64,000 nt of DNA, taken from Nitrospirota bacterium. Lineage in GTDB: Bacteria; Nitrospirota; Nitrospiria; Nitrospirales; Nitrospiraceae. The notes under the pieces were generated by a model that worked only from the letters and a program-made list of their open reading frames with translations, was not told where the DNA came from and ran no database searches. The stretch is from NCBI GenBank assembly GCA_016219645.1, contig JACRLR010000030.1, forward strand, positions 1 through 64,000, read 5' to 3'. The position numbers were made by a program, and so were the translations under genes. Below are positions 16,426-24,676 of the stretch, piece after piece; within the stretch, counting starts at the first letter, position 1, and each line of letters opens with the position of its first letter.

Positions 16426-18612
16426 ATGGTGTACCAAACCGTCACAGAACTCGACCAGCTGCTGGATCGGATTAAAGGCTATTATGCCGATGCCGATCTC
16501 GGCCTCGTTCGGAAGGCCTACGAATTTTCTGCCAAGGCGCACGTGGGGCAACGTCGTCTTTCCGGAGAACCGTATGTTCAGCATCCCATCGCCGTCGCCG
16601 GAGTCCTGACCTCGCTCAAAACAGATGTCACCGCCATCGTCGCAGCATTGCTGCACGATACCCTGGAAGATACGGTCGCAACGCCTGAAGAACTCGAAAG
16701 AGAGTTCGGAAAGGATGTGGTGCATCTGGTCGATGGGGTGACAAAGATCGGCAAAATCACATTTCGGAGTTATGAGGAAAAGCAAGCGGAGAATTTCCGC
16801 AAGATGGTGTTGTCGATGGCGGACGACATCCGTGTCGTTCTCATCAAGCTCGCCGACCGGTTGCACAACATGCGCACCCTGCAGCATCTCCGTCCAGCCA
16901 AGCGGCAGGAGATCGCGCAGGAGACGCTGGAGATCTATGCACCATTGGCCAATCGTCTTGGAATCGGGTGGATCAAGAACGAGTTGGAAGACCTCTGTCT
17001 CAAACACCTGAAGCCTGATGTGTACGAGACATTGCGTGTCCGCGTCGCGAAACGTGACGAAGACCGGCAGCAGTATATTGACGAAGTCCGCCGACTCGTG
17101 CAGAAGGCCATGCAAGAGAACGGGTTGGTCGGAAACGTATACGGACGGCCCAAACATCTCTACGGCATTTACCAGAAGATGCATAAGCAGTCGATTACAT
17201 TCGAAGAGGTCTACGACCTTACTGCGCTGCGGATCGTCACCGATACGAAGATGAACTGTTACGCCGTGCTCGGAGTGATTCACTCAGCCTGGCGGCCTGT
17301 GCCAGGGCGCTTCAAGGACTACATTGCAATTCCCAAATCCAATCTCTATCAATCGCTGCATACGACGGTGGTGGGCCCCAAGGGAGAGCATGTCGAATTC
17401 CAGATCCGCACGGAGGAGATGCATCGTATCGCCGAGCACGGCATCGCCGCGCACTGGAAATATAAAGAACAGGGCCATGTGGCCGATCGTGACAGCAAAG
17501 CTTTCGGCTGGCTGCACCAGTTCGTTGAATGGCATGAAGATTTGACGGATAACCGGCAGTTCATGGACTCGGTGAAGCTCGACCTCTTTCACGATGTGGT
17601 GTATGTGTTTACGCCCAAGGGGGTTGTGAAGGAGTTGCCGAGAGGGTCGACACCCGTCGATTTTGCATTCGCGATTCATACCGAGGTCGGGGACCATTGT
17701 GTCGGAGCCAAGGTGGATGGAAAGATCGTCCCCCTCAAGCATCAACTGGCCAGCGGAGATACGGTAGAAATACTGACCTCTCCCACGCAATCGCCGCACA
17801 AGGACTGGTTGAAATTCGTCCGCACCTCCCGTGCGAAGACTAAGATCAAACATTGGATCAAACTGGAAGAGCAGAAGCGGAGCATTGAGATCGGCCGTCG
17901 TTTACTGGAGTCGGAGTTCCGCCGTCAGGGGATGGCGCCGGCCCGGATGTTTAAATCACCGGAGCTGTTACAAGCCGCTCGCCAGTCGGGGTTCGACAGC
18001 ACCGATGAATTGGCTGCGGCGGTGGGTTTCGGCCGCGTGGCGACATCGCAGGTCATCGGTAAACTCACGGTTCTGTCATCCGGAGCACCGGAACCGGCGC
18101 TGACTCAGGAACGTCCCACCTCGCGGAAAACGGTAGGCGGAAAGAGCGACAGCACCGGTGTGCAGGTCAAGGGGTCTCGGGATCTGCTGATGCAACTGTC
18201 ACGTTGCTGTCACCCTGTGCCAGGCGACCGCATTCTCGGGTATATCACTCGTGGCCGTGGACTGACGATTCATGCTGTCGATTGCCCGAATCTCGAAGCT
18301 CTGGATTATGACAAGGAGCGGTTAGTGGAAGTGGAGTGGGACTCCGCTACCCCCAGCACACACGCAGTGAAAATGTCCATTGTGGCTGTCGATAAGACCG
18401 GCGTTCTGGCGAATGTGTCGTCCGCGATTGCAGAATGTCATGCCAACATCAGTCGTGCTGAAATCACGACGCGTGAGGATCAGAAGGCCATTCTTGATTT
18501 TGTCGTGGAGGTTTCAGATACCCGCCATCTCGACCAGGTGCTGAAAGCTGTTGAGCGTGTTGATGGGGTGATTACGGCGAGACGGATGAGGGCCTGGCAA
18601 GAACGACCCTAG
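16426..18612 (+). CDS. relA/spoT: Bifunctional (p)ppGpp synthetase/hydrolase
   Basis: A 728-residue RelA/SpoT homologue of full length. Domains in order: HD hydrolase (AALLHDTLEDT near residue 75, with LIKLADRLHNMRTL), nucleotidyltransferase synthetase (GRPKHLYGIYQKM, TALRIVTDTK, then GRFKDYIAIPKSN and YQSLHTTVVGP), TGS (VYVFTPKGVVKELPRGSTPVDFA), a conserved Cys-His block (LSRCCHPVPGD), and ACT at the end. The HDxxED residues are intact and the RFKD sequence is the RXKD form of bifunctional enzymes, so both making and degrading the alarmone are predicted. It follows recJ by 11 nt and is closed by repeat copy C. Confidence 0.95.
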   Translation: MVYQTVTELDQLLDRIKGYYADADLGLVRKAYEFSAKAHVGQRRLSGEPYVQHPIAVAGVLTSLKTDVTAIVAALLHDTLEDTVATPEELEREFGKDVVHLVDGVTKIGKITFRSYEEKQAENFRKMVLSMADDIRVVLIKLADRLHNMRTLQHLRPAKRQEIAQETLEIYAPLANRLGIGWIKNELEDLCLKHLKPDVYETLRVRVAKRDEDRQQYIDEVRRLVQKAMQENGLVGNVYGRPKHLYGIYQKMHKQSITFEEVYDLTALRIVTDTKMNCYAVLGVIHSAWRPVPGRFKDYIAIPKSNLYQSLHTTVVGPKGEHVEFQIRTEEMHRIAEHGIAAHWKYKEQGHVADRDSKAFGWLHQFVEWHEDLTDNRQFMDSVKLDLFHDVVYVFTPKGVVKELPRGSTPVDFAFAIHTEVGDHCVGAKVDGKIVPLKHQLASGDTVEILTSPTQSPHKDWLKFVRTSRAKTKIKHWIKLEEQKRSIEIGRRLLESEFRRQGMAPARMFKSPELLQAARQSGFDSTDELAAAVGFGRVATSQVIGKLTVLSSGAPEPALTQERPTSRKTVGGKSDSTGVQVKGSRDLLMQLSRCCHPVPGDRILGYITRGRGLTIHAVDCPNLEALDYDKERLVEVEWDSATPSTHAVKMSIVAVDKTGVLANVSSAIAECHANISRAEITTREDQKAILDFVVEVSDTRHLDQVLKAVERVDGVITARRMRAWQERP

Positions 18613-18616
18613 CCCA

Positions 18617-18787
18617 CAGGATGCTGAAAAAGGAGGCGGGGTAGCTCAGGCGATCCCCGTGCTCGCGGAACGCGCACGATATGAATGTGCTCGTTCGACG
18701 CGCGCAGTTGGGATCATCCCAGCCACCCCTTATAGTGAAGTGATGGCTTGTTGCGGCCTTGCCGGACGAACTTTTTGAGCATCCTGC
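18617..18787 (+). repeat. Palindromic intergenic element, copy C
   Basis: CAGGATGCTGAAAAAGG at the left faces ACTTTTTGAGCATCCTGC at the right, with the same G-opposite-G mismatch. It starts 4 nt after the relA/spoT stop. The interior block CGATCCCCGTGCTCGCGGAA and the later GGGATCATCCCAGCCACCC are shared with copy A. The central GCACGATATGAATGTGCTCG is shared, with one substitution, with copy E. Confidence 0.85.
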
Positions 18788-18801
18788 GTGAGGGGAGCCT
18801 G

Positions 18802-19269
18802 CTAGGGGATTCGGAACTGAAGTTTTGATCCTCGCTGCAGTTTCAAACTCTCAGCTCGCCCTGCTGCAAGTTCTAAGACATAGAGCGCGTCTTCGTTGGG
18901 CCGATATTGCGGGCAGCTATCGTCCGTTCTGGTGCAAATCGGGACGTTTTGTTCCATATGGATAATCTGTTTTTTTTCATTTATCCAGATGAGGTCGAGC
19001 GGGATTTTTGTGTTCTTCATCCAGAACACCCAGGCCTGTGCTTGGGTGAATGTAAAAAGCATGCCCCGGTCCGCATCCAAATGCTCACGGTACATCAATC
19101 CCGTTGCGCGCTTTTGAGGGGTGTCGGCCAACTCTGCCTGAATGATGGCCCCTCCAGGGAGGGTAATCTGGACCAACCCGAGTGTGGCAGGATCGGCCCC
19201 CGCATGTGTGCTGCATGGGGTGGAAAAGAGCAGGATGAAGAAAAGCGCGAATAATCTTGGCCGTTGCAC
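18802..19269 (-). CDS. Exported DUF192 (UPF0127) protein
   Basis: A 155-residue protein. It has a signal peptide (MQRPRLFALFFILLFSTPCSTHA) followed by a DUF192 domain: VQITLPGGAIIQAELADTPQ, RATGLMYREHLDADRGMLF, WVFWMKNTKIPLDLIWIN, and a tail YVLELAAGRAESLKLQRGSK. The family is common and small, and its biochemical role is unknown. The start is GTG 19269. The downstream end lies next to repeat copy C, convergent with relA/spoT. Confidence 0.85.
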   Translation of the reverse strand: MQRPRLFALFFILLFSTPCSTHAGADPATLGLVQITLPGGAIIQAELADTPQKRATGLMYREHLDADRGMLFTFTQAQAWVFWMKNTKIPLDLIWINEKKQIIHMEQNVPICTRTDDSCPQYRPNEDALYVLELAAGRAESLKLQRGSKLQFRIP

Positions 19270-19408
19270 GGCGGCATCCTAATCGGCCTATGGGAGATGA
19301 GTCAAGCAGGATGGCTAGGACGTGGTCTCCGGTAATTCTGATTGTGGGCGCCTTGCAATCACGCGGTTGCCTATGCCATCCTCGGTCCTACGAGGCCAGG
19401 AGGGACCG

Positions 19409-19594
19409 ATGAAAGAGATCCGGAAAGTGCATTATGTCAAAGGCGTATTTGTGTGCCCGAAGTGCCGGCAGTCGTACGTGCAGGAAAAGTGGATCGAAGA
19501 ATGGCGGGTACGTTGTCACAAGTGCGACTATCGTGGAACATTGACAGAGGTTTCCGTTGAAGAACGGATGGAAGAGGAAGTTATCCGTCGCTGA
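19409..19594 (+). CDS. Small zinc-ribbon protein
   Basis: A 61-residue protein with two CXXC knuckles (FVCPKCRQSYV and VRCHKCDYRG) spaced 20 residues apart, forming a likely zinc ribbon. A charged tail follows (VEERMEEEVIRR). ATG 19409 has a perfect GGAGGGA site; longer versions from 19322 have none. Such proteins often bind nucleic acid or another protein. No specific function can be given. It stands alone between a divergent DUF192 gene and the flavodoxin gene 44 nt downstream. Confidence 0.75.
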   Translation: MKEIRKVHYVKGVFVCPKCRQSYVQEKWIEEWRVRCHKCDYRGTLTEVSVEERMEEEVIRR

Positions 19595-19638
19595 ACCGGC
19601 GCCAGTTTTGTCGCCTGCCCACGTTTCTCCGTAAGTCG

Positions 19639-20274
19639 ATGGCCCGTTCTCTCATCCATAGTTCACAATTCTATCTCATGGGTCGTATGGCTCTGTGTGC
19701 CCTGCCTCTGGTGTCGGGTGCCGGCTTGAGCGAGACATTCGCCGACGAGCCGCCTCCACCGGTGAAGGTGCTCGTAACTTACCATTCTCTTTCCGGCAAT
19801 ACGGAACGGCTGGCTGAAGCGGTGATCGATGGTGTGAAGAGCGTGCACGGCACCCAGGCGCTATTGAAGCGGGTTGGCAAGGTGACGGCGGACGATCTGT
19901 TCTCTGCTGATGCGGTCGTCGTCGGCTCGCCGGTCTATTGGTCGAACATGTCTGGAGAGGTGAAAACCTTCTTCGATAATTGGCAGTTTAAATTCGGTGT
20001 ATTCCCCGAGTTTAAGATGAAGAACAAGATCGGCGCGGCCTTTGCCACCGGTGGCCAGGTGTCGAGTGGGAAAGAGGTCACGATGCTGACGATCCTTGCC
20101 GCGATGCTGGGAAATCAGATGATCGTCGTCAGTGGGGGTGGGGCTTTCGGCGCATCTGCCACCACGGAAGGCGACAGCCCCGGTATCGACAACCAGGAGT
20201 TGGCCGATGCCAAAGAGTTAGGTCGACGTGTGGCAGAAGTGGCTGTGATGATGAGGAGAGGTTCTTCCCACTAA
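19639..20274 (+). CDS. Flavodoxin / NAD(P)H:quinone oxidoreductase-like protein with export signal
   Basis: A 211-residue protein whose residues 43-205 form a flavodoxin-like domain. Visible are LVTYHSLSGNTERLAEAVID for the FMN phosphate loop, VVVGSPVYWSNMSGEVKTFF for the second FMN loop, and AAFATGGQVSSGKEVTML. The WrbA-type GSPVYWS... pattern suggests an NAD(P)H-quinone reductase or FMN reductase. Unusually, a hydrophobic stretch (MGRMALCALPLVSGAGLSETFADE) precedes it and looks like a signal peptide. ATG 19639 or ATG 19678 could be the start; neither has a clear ribosome site. It converges on bfd. Confidence 0.75.
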   Translation: MARSLIHSSQFYLMGRMALCALPLVSGAGLSETFADEPPPPVKVLVTYHSLSGNTERLAEAVIDGVKSVHGTQALLKRVGKVTADDLFSADAVVVGSPVYWSNMSGEVKTFFDNWQFKFGVFPEFKMKNKIGAAFATGGQVSSGKEVTMLTILAAMLGNQMIVVSGGGAFGASATTEGDSPGIDNQELADAKELGRRVAEVAVMMRRGSSH

Positions 20275-20297
20275 CTGGCTATAAGGCTTTATCTGGG

Positions 20298-20504
20298 CTA
20301 GCGTTGTATGCTGCTGAAGACAAGGTCTTGCTGTGCGCTCGCTGCAATCTGAACAAACTCGTCAATATTTTTTGAACAGCGACCACAGCATCCTCGCTGT
20401 TTCAGTCTAAACTTCGTCTTGAGTTGACAAGGCGTGGTGATACCACCCCGTCCTGCTTCTCGGACATCCGACTCGGTAATTCCCTGACAGAGGCAAAGGT
20501 ACAT
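20298..20504 (-). CDS. bfd: Bacterioferritin-associated ferredoxin-like [2Fe-2S] protein
   Basis: A 68-residue protein with the BFD-domain cysteines CLC near the start and CCGRC after FRLKQRG, giving four ligands for one [2Fe-2S] cluster. Bfd reduces the ferric core of bacterioferritin to release iron when iron is scarce. ATG 20504 (AGGA 10 nt upstream) starts right at the first strand; ATG 20513 is nearly as likely. A strong promoter (20578-20606) with a Fur-like palindrome just downstream indicates iron-repressed expression, as known for bfd in other bacteria. No bacterioferritin gene is adjacent. Confidence 0.88.
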   Translation of the reverse strand: MYLCLCQGITESDVREAGRGGITTPCQLKTKFRLKQRGCCGRCSKNIDEFVQIAASAQQDLVFSSIQR

Positions 20505-20553
20505 GGGCGACATTCCTAACCGGCGGACAGTGCCTGTGGGTCGGTAACGATTC

Positions 20554-20568
20554 TGATAACCGTTATCA
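20554..20568. promoter_or_regulatory. Fur-like operator
   Basis: TGATAACCGTTATCA is a perfect 7-1-7 palindrome matching the core Fur box TGATAATnATTATCA at 13 of 14 half-site positions per symmetric pair, with only the inner T/A changed to C/G. It lies between the bfd -10 element and its start codon, about 4 nt downstream of the predicted transcription start. Confidence 0.75.
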
Positions 20569-20577
20569 ATCAATGAA

Positions 20578-20606
20578 ATAATACACCTCTTGTTCCTGCG
20601 TGTCAA
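20578..20606 (-). promoter_or_regulatory. Sigma-70 promoter of bfd
   Basis: On the minus strand TTGACA (20606-20601), a 17-nt spacer and TATTAT (20583-20578) form a near-consensus promoter. It directs transcription through the Fur-like palindrome into bfd and separates bfd from the upstream pepF gene. Confidence 0.8.
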
Positions 20607-20627
20607 GAGGGGAAAAGGCGGGGGTGT

Positions 20628-22451
20628 TTATAGTGTTCGTTCCAGCTGATCGACCATTCCGTGGATCGTATCAAACCCCGATTGCCAAAAGTCTTCCGAT
20701 GCCATATCGATTCCCAGCTTGGCGAGGATCGTCTGCGGTGACTCGGATCCGCCCGTACTCAGCAAGTCGAGATATTTCGGCACGAACGAGGCCCCTTCTT
20801 TCTGGTACATCTGGTAGAGGGCGAGCACCAGGAGGTTGCCGAAGCTGTAGGCATAGCAGTAGAACGGGCTGGCAAAAATGTGCGGAATGGTCAGCCATTC
20901 CCATTGGAACTCATCCGGGACCTTAATCCTTTTTCCAAACTGCTGTCGCACTTCAGCCAGATAGGTCTTGGCTAGATCTCTCACAGTTGACCCCTGAGCT
21001 ATCATCTCATGGGCCTGTTGCTCGAATTGGACAAAGTAAGCTTGTCGGAGGACCGTGGCATAGATGTCGTCCAGTTGGTTAAGCAGGAGTCCCTGTTTCA
21101 CCTTCTTGTCCCGTTCCTGGTTTATGAGCGTATCGGACAGGATACGTTCTCCGAACACCGAGGCAGTTTCTGCCAGCGGAAGAGTGGAGTGGAAGGTAAA
21201 GATAGAATGCTGCGCCGCCATCATGCCGTGGACCGCATGGCCGAGTTCATGGGCCATCGTCGTGATGTCACGCGCCTCTCCGGTGAAGTTCAGGAGCACG
21301 TAAGGGGCCGTGCCTGGCACGACGCTGTAGCAGTAGGCGCCCCCGATTTTCCCGGGCCTGGTACGCGCATCGATATGTCGTTCAGCCATGACCTGTTCTG
21401 CCAGACTGGCCAATTGAGGAGAAAATCCTCGGTAGGCGTCCAGCACCAGTCGGGCTGCATCCTGATAGCGATAGGATTTCTGTTCTGTGCGATATGGCGC
21501 ATAGATGTGATAGCGGCTCATCGGATCGATCTTGCACAGGCGAGCTTTGATATGGAAGTACCGCTGGAAGATGCCGGCGTTTTTCTGGCAGACCCTCAGG
21601 AGTGAGGATACGGCTTCATCCGGAATGTCGTTGCCGAGGTTACGGGTGGTAATCGGGGAGGCAAACTTGCGCAGTTGCACATTTTCTGCTTTCCAGTCGT
21701 TGACCAAAGTCTTGTAGATTTCGCCCAATAGATCGTGTTGATCGGCATAGACACGATAGAGCTCTCGATAGGCGGCTTCACGCAGTTGCCCTTGCGTGTG
21801 GCGGAGGTAGGCTGTCAGTTCCTCGCGTGTCATCGTCATCCGTTTACCCTTGACGGTGAGCGTGAACACGAAACTGTTCGTGACGACGTCGTACAGCGAA
21901 TGAATTGCGCTTCGGCCTGTGATGTTCTTGATATTGACGATCTTCTCTTCTGGTTCAGAGAGCGTGTGGGGTTGAAACCGGCGAATGGTTTCCAGGTGGT
22001 AACGAAACGTGCCGGTTTCTGTCATGAGCCGGCGTGCGTTACCCTCATCGACGCTCTGCCACCAGAGATCGAAAAATACCATTCGGTTCTGAAGCGCGAT
22101 GATCCGCTCCTCGACCTTCGTCTTAAACGAACGAGCGGCGAGGTTTTTTGTATTTTCCGAGAACCAGAGATAGGCATAGGCGCTGATTCGTGACGAGGCA
22201 GCTGCGATGTCCTCGCTTAGTGTCAGCAGGGGATGAAAGGCGGATACCTCCATGGTCGGGCTGAGGTAGGCACGCGCAGCCTCAAACTGCGCTACTTTGG
22301 TTTCGATTTCTTCTGCCAGGGTCTCGAATCGTTGAACCGGGTTTTCTGCCAGTTGTGAAAGGTCCCAGCGCTCAGCATAGGTGAGCCGCTGCCGTTTTGA
22401 GGAAGAGGTATTGGGAGAGGTCGAATGTTTCCGGCCGATCTTCACTGGCAT
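20628..22451 (-). CDS. pepF: M3-family oligoendopeptidase F
   Basis: A 607-residue zinc metallopeptidase of the PepF/M3B type. The zinc motif HELGH lies in DITTMAHELGHAVHGMMA, around residue 394, with the third ligand Glu in LPLAETASVFGERIL. It also has the family N-terminal helical region (RWDLSQLAENP) and a late FYCYAYSFGNLLVLALY segment. It degrades short peptides in the cytoplasm. ATG 22451 has AAGGAG 9 nt ahead; ATG 22460 touches that site and is less likely. Repeat copy D lies immediately upstream. Confidence 0.92.
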   Translation of the reverse strand: MPVKIGRKHSTSPNTSSSKRQRLTYAERWDLSQLAENPVQRFETLAEEIETKVAQFEAARAYLSPTMEVSAFHPLLTLSEDIAAASSRISAYAYLWFSENTKNLAARSFKTKVEERIIALQNRMVFFDLWWQSVDEGNARRLMTETGTFRYHLETIRRFQPHTLSEPEEKIVNIKNITGRSAIHSLYDVVTNSFVFTLTVKGKRMTMTREELTAYLRHTQGQLREAAYRELYRVYADQHDLLGEIYKTLVNDWKAENVQLRKFASPITTRNLGNDIPDEAVSSLLRVCQKNAGIFQRYFHIKARLCKIDPMSRYHIYAPYRTEQKSYRYQDAARLVLDAYRGFSPQLASLAEQVMAERHIDARTRPGKIGGAYCYSVVPGTAPYVLLNFTGEARDITTMAHELGHAVHGMMAAQHSIFTFHSTLPLAETASVFGERILSDTLINQERDKKVKQGLLLNQLDDIYATVLRQAYFVQFEQQAHEMIAQGSTVRDLAKTYLAEVRQQFGKRIKVPDEFQWEWLTIPHIFASPFYCYAYSFGNLLVLALYQMYQKEGASFVPKYLDLLSTGGSESPQTILAKLGIDMASEDFWQSGFDTIHGMVDQLERTL

Positions 22452-22478
22452 GGGTCGCATCTCCTTCGTTTCGCCTTT

Positions 22479-22695
22479 AGCAGAATGCTGAAAAAGTCAC
22501 TCTTCTCACCCGCCCGACCCCGGCGCGCAAGGACGCGCCTCTTCCCATGCATCGTTCTCGCCTCGAAAGCATCCTCAACGTAGCCCATCGGGACAGAACT
22601 ACGTTAGCAGTTCGGGGCGGGTGGGTGAGAAGATTACGCCTCCGGTGCTTTCGTTAGCTGCGGCCTTGCTGGACGGACTTTTTGAGCATCCTGCT
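22479..22695 (+). repeat. Palindromic intergenic element, copy D
   Basis: AGCAGAATGCTGAAAAAGTC and GGACTTTTTGAGCATCCTGC are the ends, with the shared G-opposite-G mismatch plus one A-C mismatch. The interior arms CTTCTCACCCGCCCGACCCC and GGGGCGGGTGGGTGAGAAG pair with each other. The left one is the inverse of the block found in copies A and B. It fills the divergent gap between pepF and the 22835 gene. Confidence 0.85.
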
Positions 22696-22834
22696 GGGCC
22701 ACATATTCGGCCTTGTTCGCTCATGATCATACCATTCCCACCGACGAGGCTGCAGCGTTTTTCACTAGCTCCGGCAGAATCTTCCACTGCGGGCGCATTC
22801 TCGGTATGATGCGTCAAGCATGACGGGAGATCCT

Positions 22835-23170
22835 ATGACCGATCAAGAACTGAATCGAGCAGTCCAATATGTCACGGCCAGTACCTCTTATGGGCGTGAC
22901 ATGGTGGCCGAGATTCTTAAAACAGGGCTGAGCGAAATGACATCGCTCGCCATGCAATCGTCAGAACAGTTCGAACGGGACGTGTTGTTGGAATACGTAT
23001 CGCAGTGGACGATCAAGCGTACGGGTCAACCAGAACCGTTAGTGAGGGAAATTCTCGGATGCGCGAGCCGATGGCTGGATGAACTGTATGAAGAAATTGC
23101 CAAGCGTCAGCCGGGAGCTCTCGGTCTTTCGTCTGATGATGATGACGATGAAGGAGCGGAGGCGGTATAA
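22835..23170 (+). CDS. Small acidic-tailed protein of unknown function
   Basis: A 111-residue, mostly helical protein. It reads MTDQELNRAVQYVTASTSYG, continues through DMVAEILKTGLSEM and a tryptophan-containing segment (EYVSQWTIKRTGQPEPLV), and ends in an aspartate run (SSDDDDDEGAEAV). I do not recognise a family. ATG 22835 is chosen because GGGAG sits 7 nt upstream, which an earlier ATG (22820) lacks. It is followed at once by a hairpin repeat and stands as a single gene between repeats. Confidence 0.65.
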   Translation: MTDQELNRAVQYVTASTSYGRDMVAEILKTGLSEMTSLAMQSSEQFERDVLLEYVSQWTIKRTGQPEPLVREILGCASRWLDELYEEIAKRQPGALGLSSDDDDDEGAEAV

Positions 23171-23184
23171 ATCGGATGGTTGCG

Positions 23185-23271
23185 CTGGTTTTTTGAGGGT
23201 CTGTCTGGTTTGTTTGGTTGAACGAAACCAACCAAATCAACAAAACAAACCGAATCAACTAGATGAACCAG
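23185..23271. repeat. Intergenic hairpin of GGTTTG / CAAACC words
   Basis: The left arm carries CTGGTT, GGTTTGTTTGGTTGAAC and related words. The right arm carries GAAACCAACCAAATCAAC, AAAACAAACC and AACCAG. The same composition and order recur at 28165-28257. It separates convergent genes and overlaps the end of the minus-strand TPR gene. Confidence 0.7.
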
Positions 23272-23587
23272 AGGCAGGCAGCGAGCCTTTTAAGAGCTCC
23301 AAGTTCTTTGTCACCATCGCGTCGCCGTTCTTCGTGGACACGTCGATGCCGGTGGCACAGACGGTTCGGCATTCGTCGATTCGACCGAGTTTGTGGAGCG
23401 ACTGGGCCAGGGCGTAGTAGGCGGCTGAATAGGTGGGCTTGACTGTGACGCATTGATGAAGGGCCTTGGCCGCCTCTTCGAAGTTGGCGTCTTCCATGTA
23501 AGCTTTCCCGAGACCGAACCAGGCGACCTCGTCGTTTGGATCAATCATCAGAACTTTCTTGAGGGGTTCGATTCGTCGGTTTGGCAT
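23255..23587 (-). CDS. Small TPR protein
   Basis: A 110-residue protein with about two and a half TPR units (VAWFGLGKAYMEDANFEEAA, then SAAYYALAQSLHKLGRIDEC). Such short TPR proteins bind partners; no catalytic motif is present. It has no signal peptide. The last residues (PASGSSS) and the stop are encoded within the arm of the neighbouring hairpin repeat, so the C-terminus may have been set by repeat insertion. It is divergent from the deacetylase gene. Confidence 0.75.
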   Translation of the reverse strand: MPNRRIEPLKKVLMIDPNDEVAWFGLGKAYMEDANFEEAAKALHQCVTVKPTYSAAYYALAQSLHKLGRIDECRTVCATGIDVSTKNGDAMVTKNLELLKGSLPASGSSS

Positions 23588-23731
23588 CCTCTCTCCTGGT
23601 CGAAACTTGATCCGCCGACCGTAACATGCCTTTCCGCTCGTTGTCTACGCGCGTTGCTGCGTGATAATCTATTCTCCTCGATCACGAGGATACGTCTCAC
23701 CCTTCACGCCTGACGCCTTACGGAATTTGTC

Positions 23732-24676
23732 ATGGGGAAAACAGGACTCGTCTACGATCCGCGCTGTCTCGACCATGACATGGGGGCCGGGCATCCTGAA
23801 TCGCCTGGCCGGCTGCGTGCGATCATGCAGCAGTTAGGGCAGAGCGGGACAGCAGCTCGTCTGGTTAAGATTGAACCACGGGAGGCTGAAGATGAATGGA
23901 TTACGGAAATCCATACGCCCTCCTATCTGGCAATGCTGAAGAGTCACGCACCGACGAGCGGACGGGTCTCGCTCGATCCCGATACCTCAATGTCTCCCAG
24001 TTCGTTGACTGCCGCCTATCTGGCAGCCGGAGGGGCATTGGCTGCGGTCGATGCGATCATGAAACAGCAAGTAGACCATGTCTTCTGCGCGGTGAGGCCG
24101 CCGGGGCATCATGCTGAAGCAGGGCGGGCGATGGGTTTCTGTCTCCTCAACAATGTCGCGATTGCCGCGCGCTACGTTCAGAAAAAGTATGGGCTGACGC
24201 GTGTGTTGATTATCGATTGGGATGTGCACCATGGCAATGGCACGCAGCACAGTTTTGAAGACGATCCCTCCGTGCTGTTTTTCAGCACCCACCAGTATCC
24301 GCACTATCCTGGCACAGGCTGTGCGACGGAGCGGGGCCGGGGGGCGGGAGACGGATTGACGATCAATGTTCCGATGGAGCCTGGCGAAGGCGATGAGGAG
24401 TACCGTGCCGTCTTTCAGAAGTCGCTAGTCCCGGCCGCCGACGCCTTCAGGCCCGACTTCGTGATTATCTCTGCCGGCTTCGACGCCCACAAAGACGATC
24501 CGCTCGCAAACATGGAGTTGACGGAAGCAGGCTATGCAGACCTCACCGGCATCGTGGCAGGCATTGCCAAACGCCATGCCGGAGGGCGGATACTCTCGTC
24601 CCTCGAAGGCGGGTACCATCTCACCTCGCTGGCAGCCTCGGTCGATCGCCACATCCAGGCGCTCTTGGCGGCATGA
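23732..24676 (+). CDS. Histone-deacetylase-superfamily protein (AcuC/HdaH-like)
   Basis: A 314-residue arginase/deacetylase-fold enzyme. Zinc and charge-relay motifs are complete: AVRPPGHHAEAGRAMGFCLL, DWDVHHGNGTQHSFED, ISAGFDAHKDDPLA and LEGGYHL. Members remove acyl groups from lysines, polyamines or small amides; the substrate cannot be told from sequence. It starts at ATG 23732 just after a short hairpin-word stretch (CACGCCTGACGCC). Its stop overlaps the start of a pentahaem cytochrome gene (ATGA), so the two are translationally coupled, an unexpected pairing. Confidence 0.92.
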   Translation: MGKTGLVYDPRCLDHDMGAGHPESPGRLRAIMQQLGQSGTAARLVKIEPREAEDEWITEIHTPSYLAMLKSHAPTSGRVSLDPDTSMSPSSLTAAYLAAGGALAAVDAIMKQQVDHVFCAVRPPGHHAEAGRAMGFCLLNNVAIAARYVQKKYGLTRVLIIDWDVHHGNGTQHSFEDDPSVLFFSTHQYPHYPGTGCATERGRGAGDGLTINVPMEPGEGDEEYRAVFQKSLVPAADAFRPDFVIISAGFDAHKDDPLANMELTEAGYADLTGIVAGIAKRHAGGRILSSLEGGYHLTSLAASVDRHIQALLAA

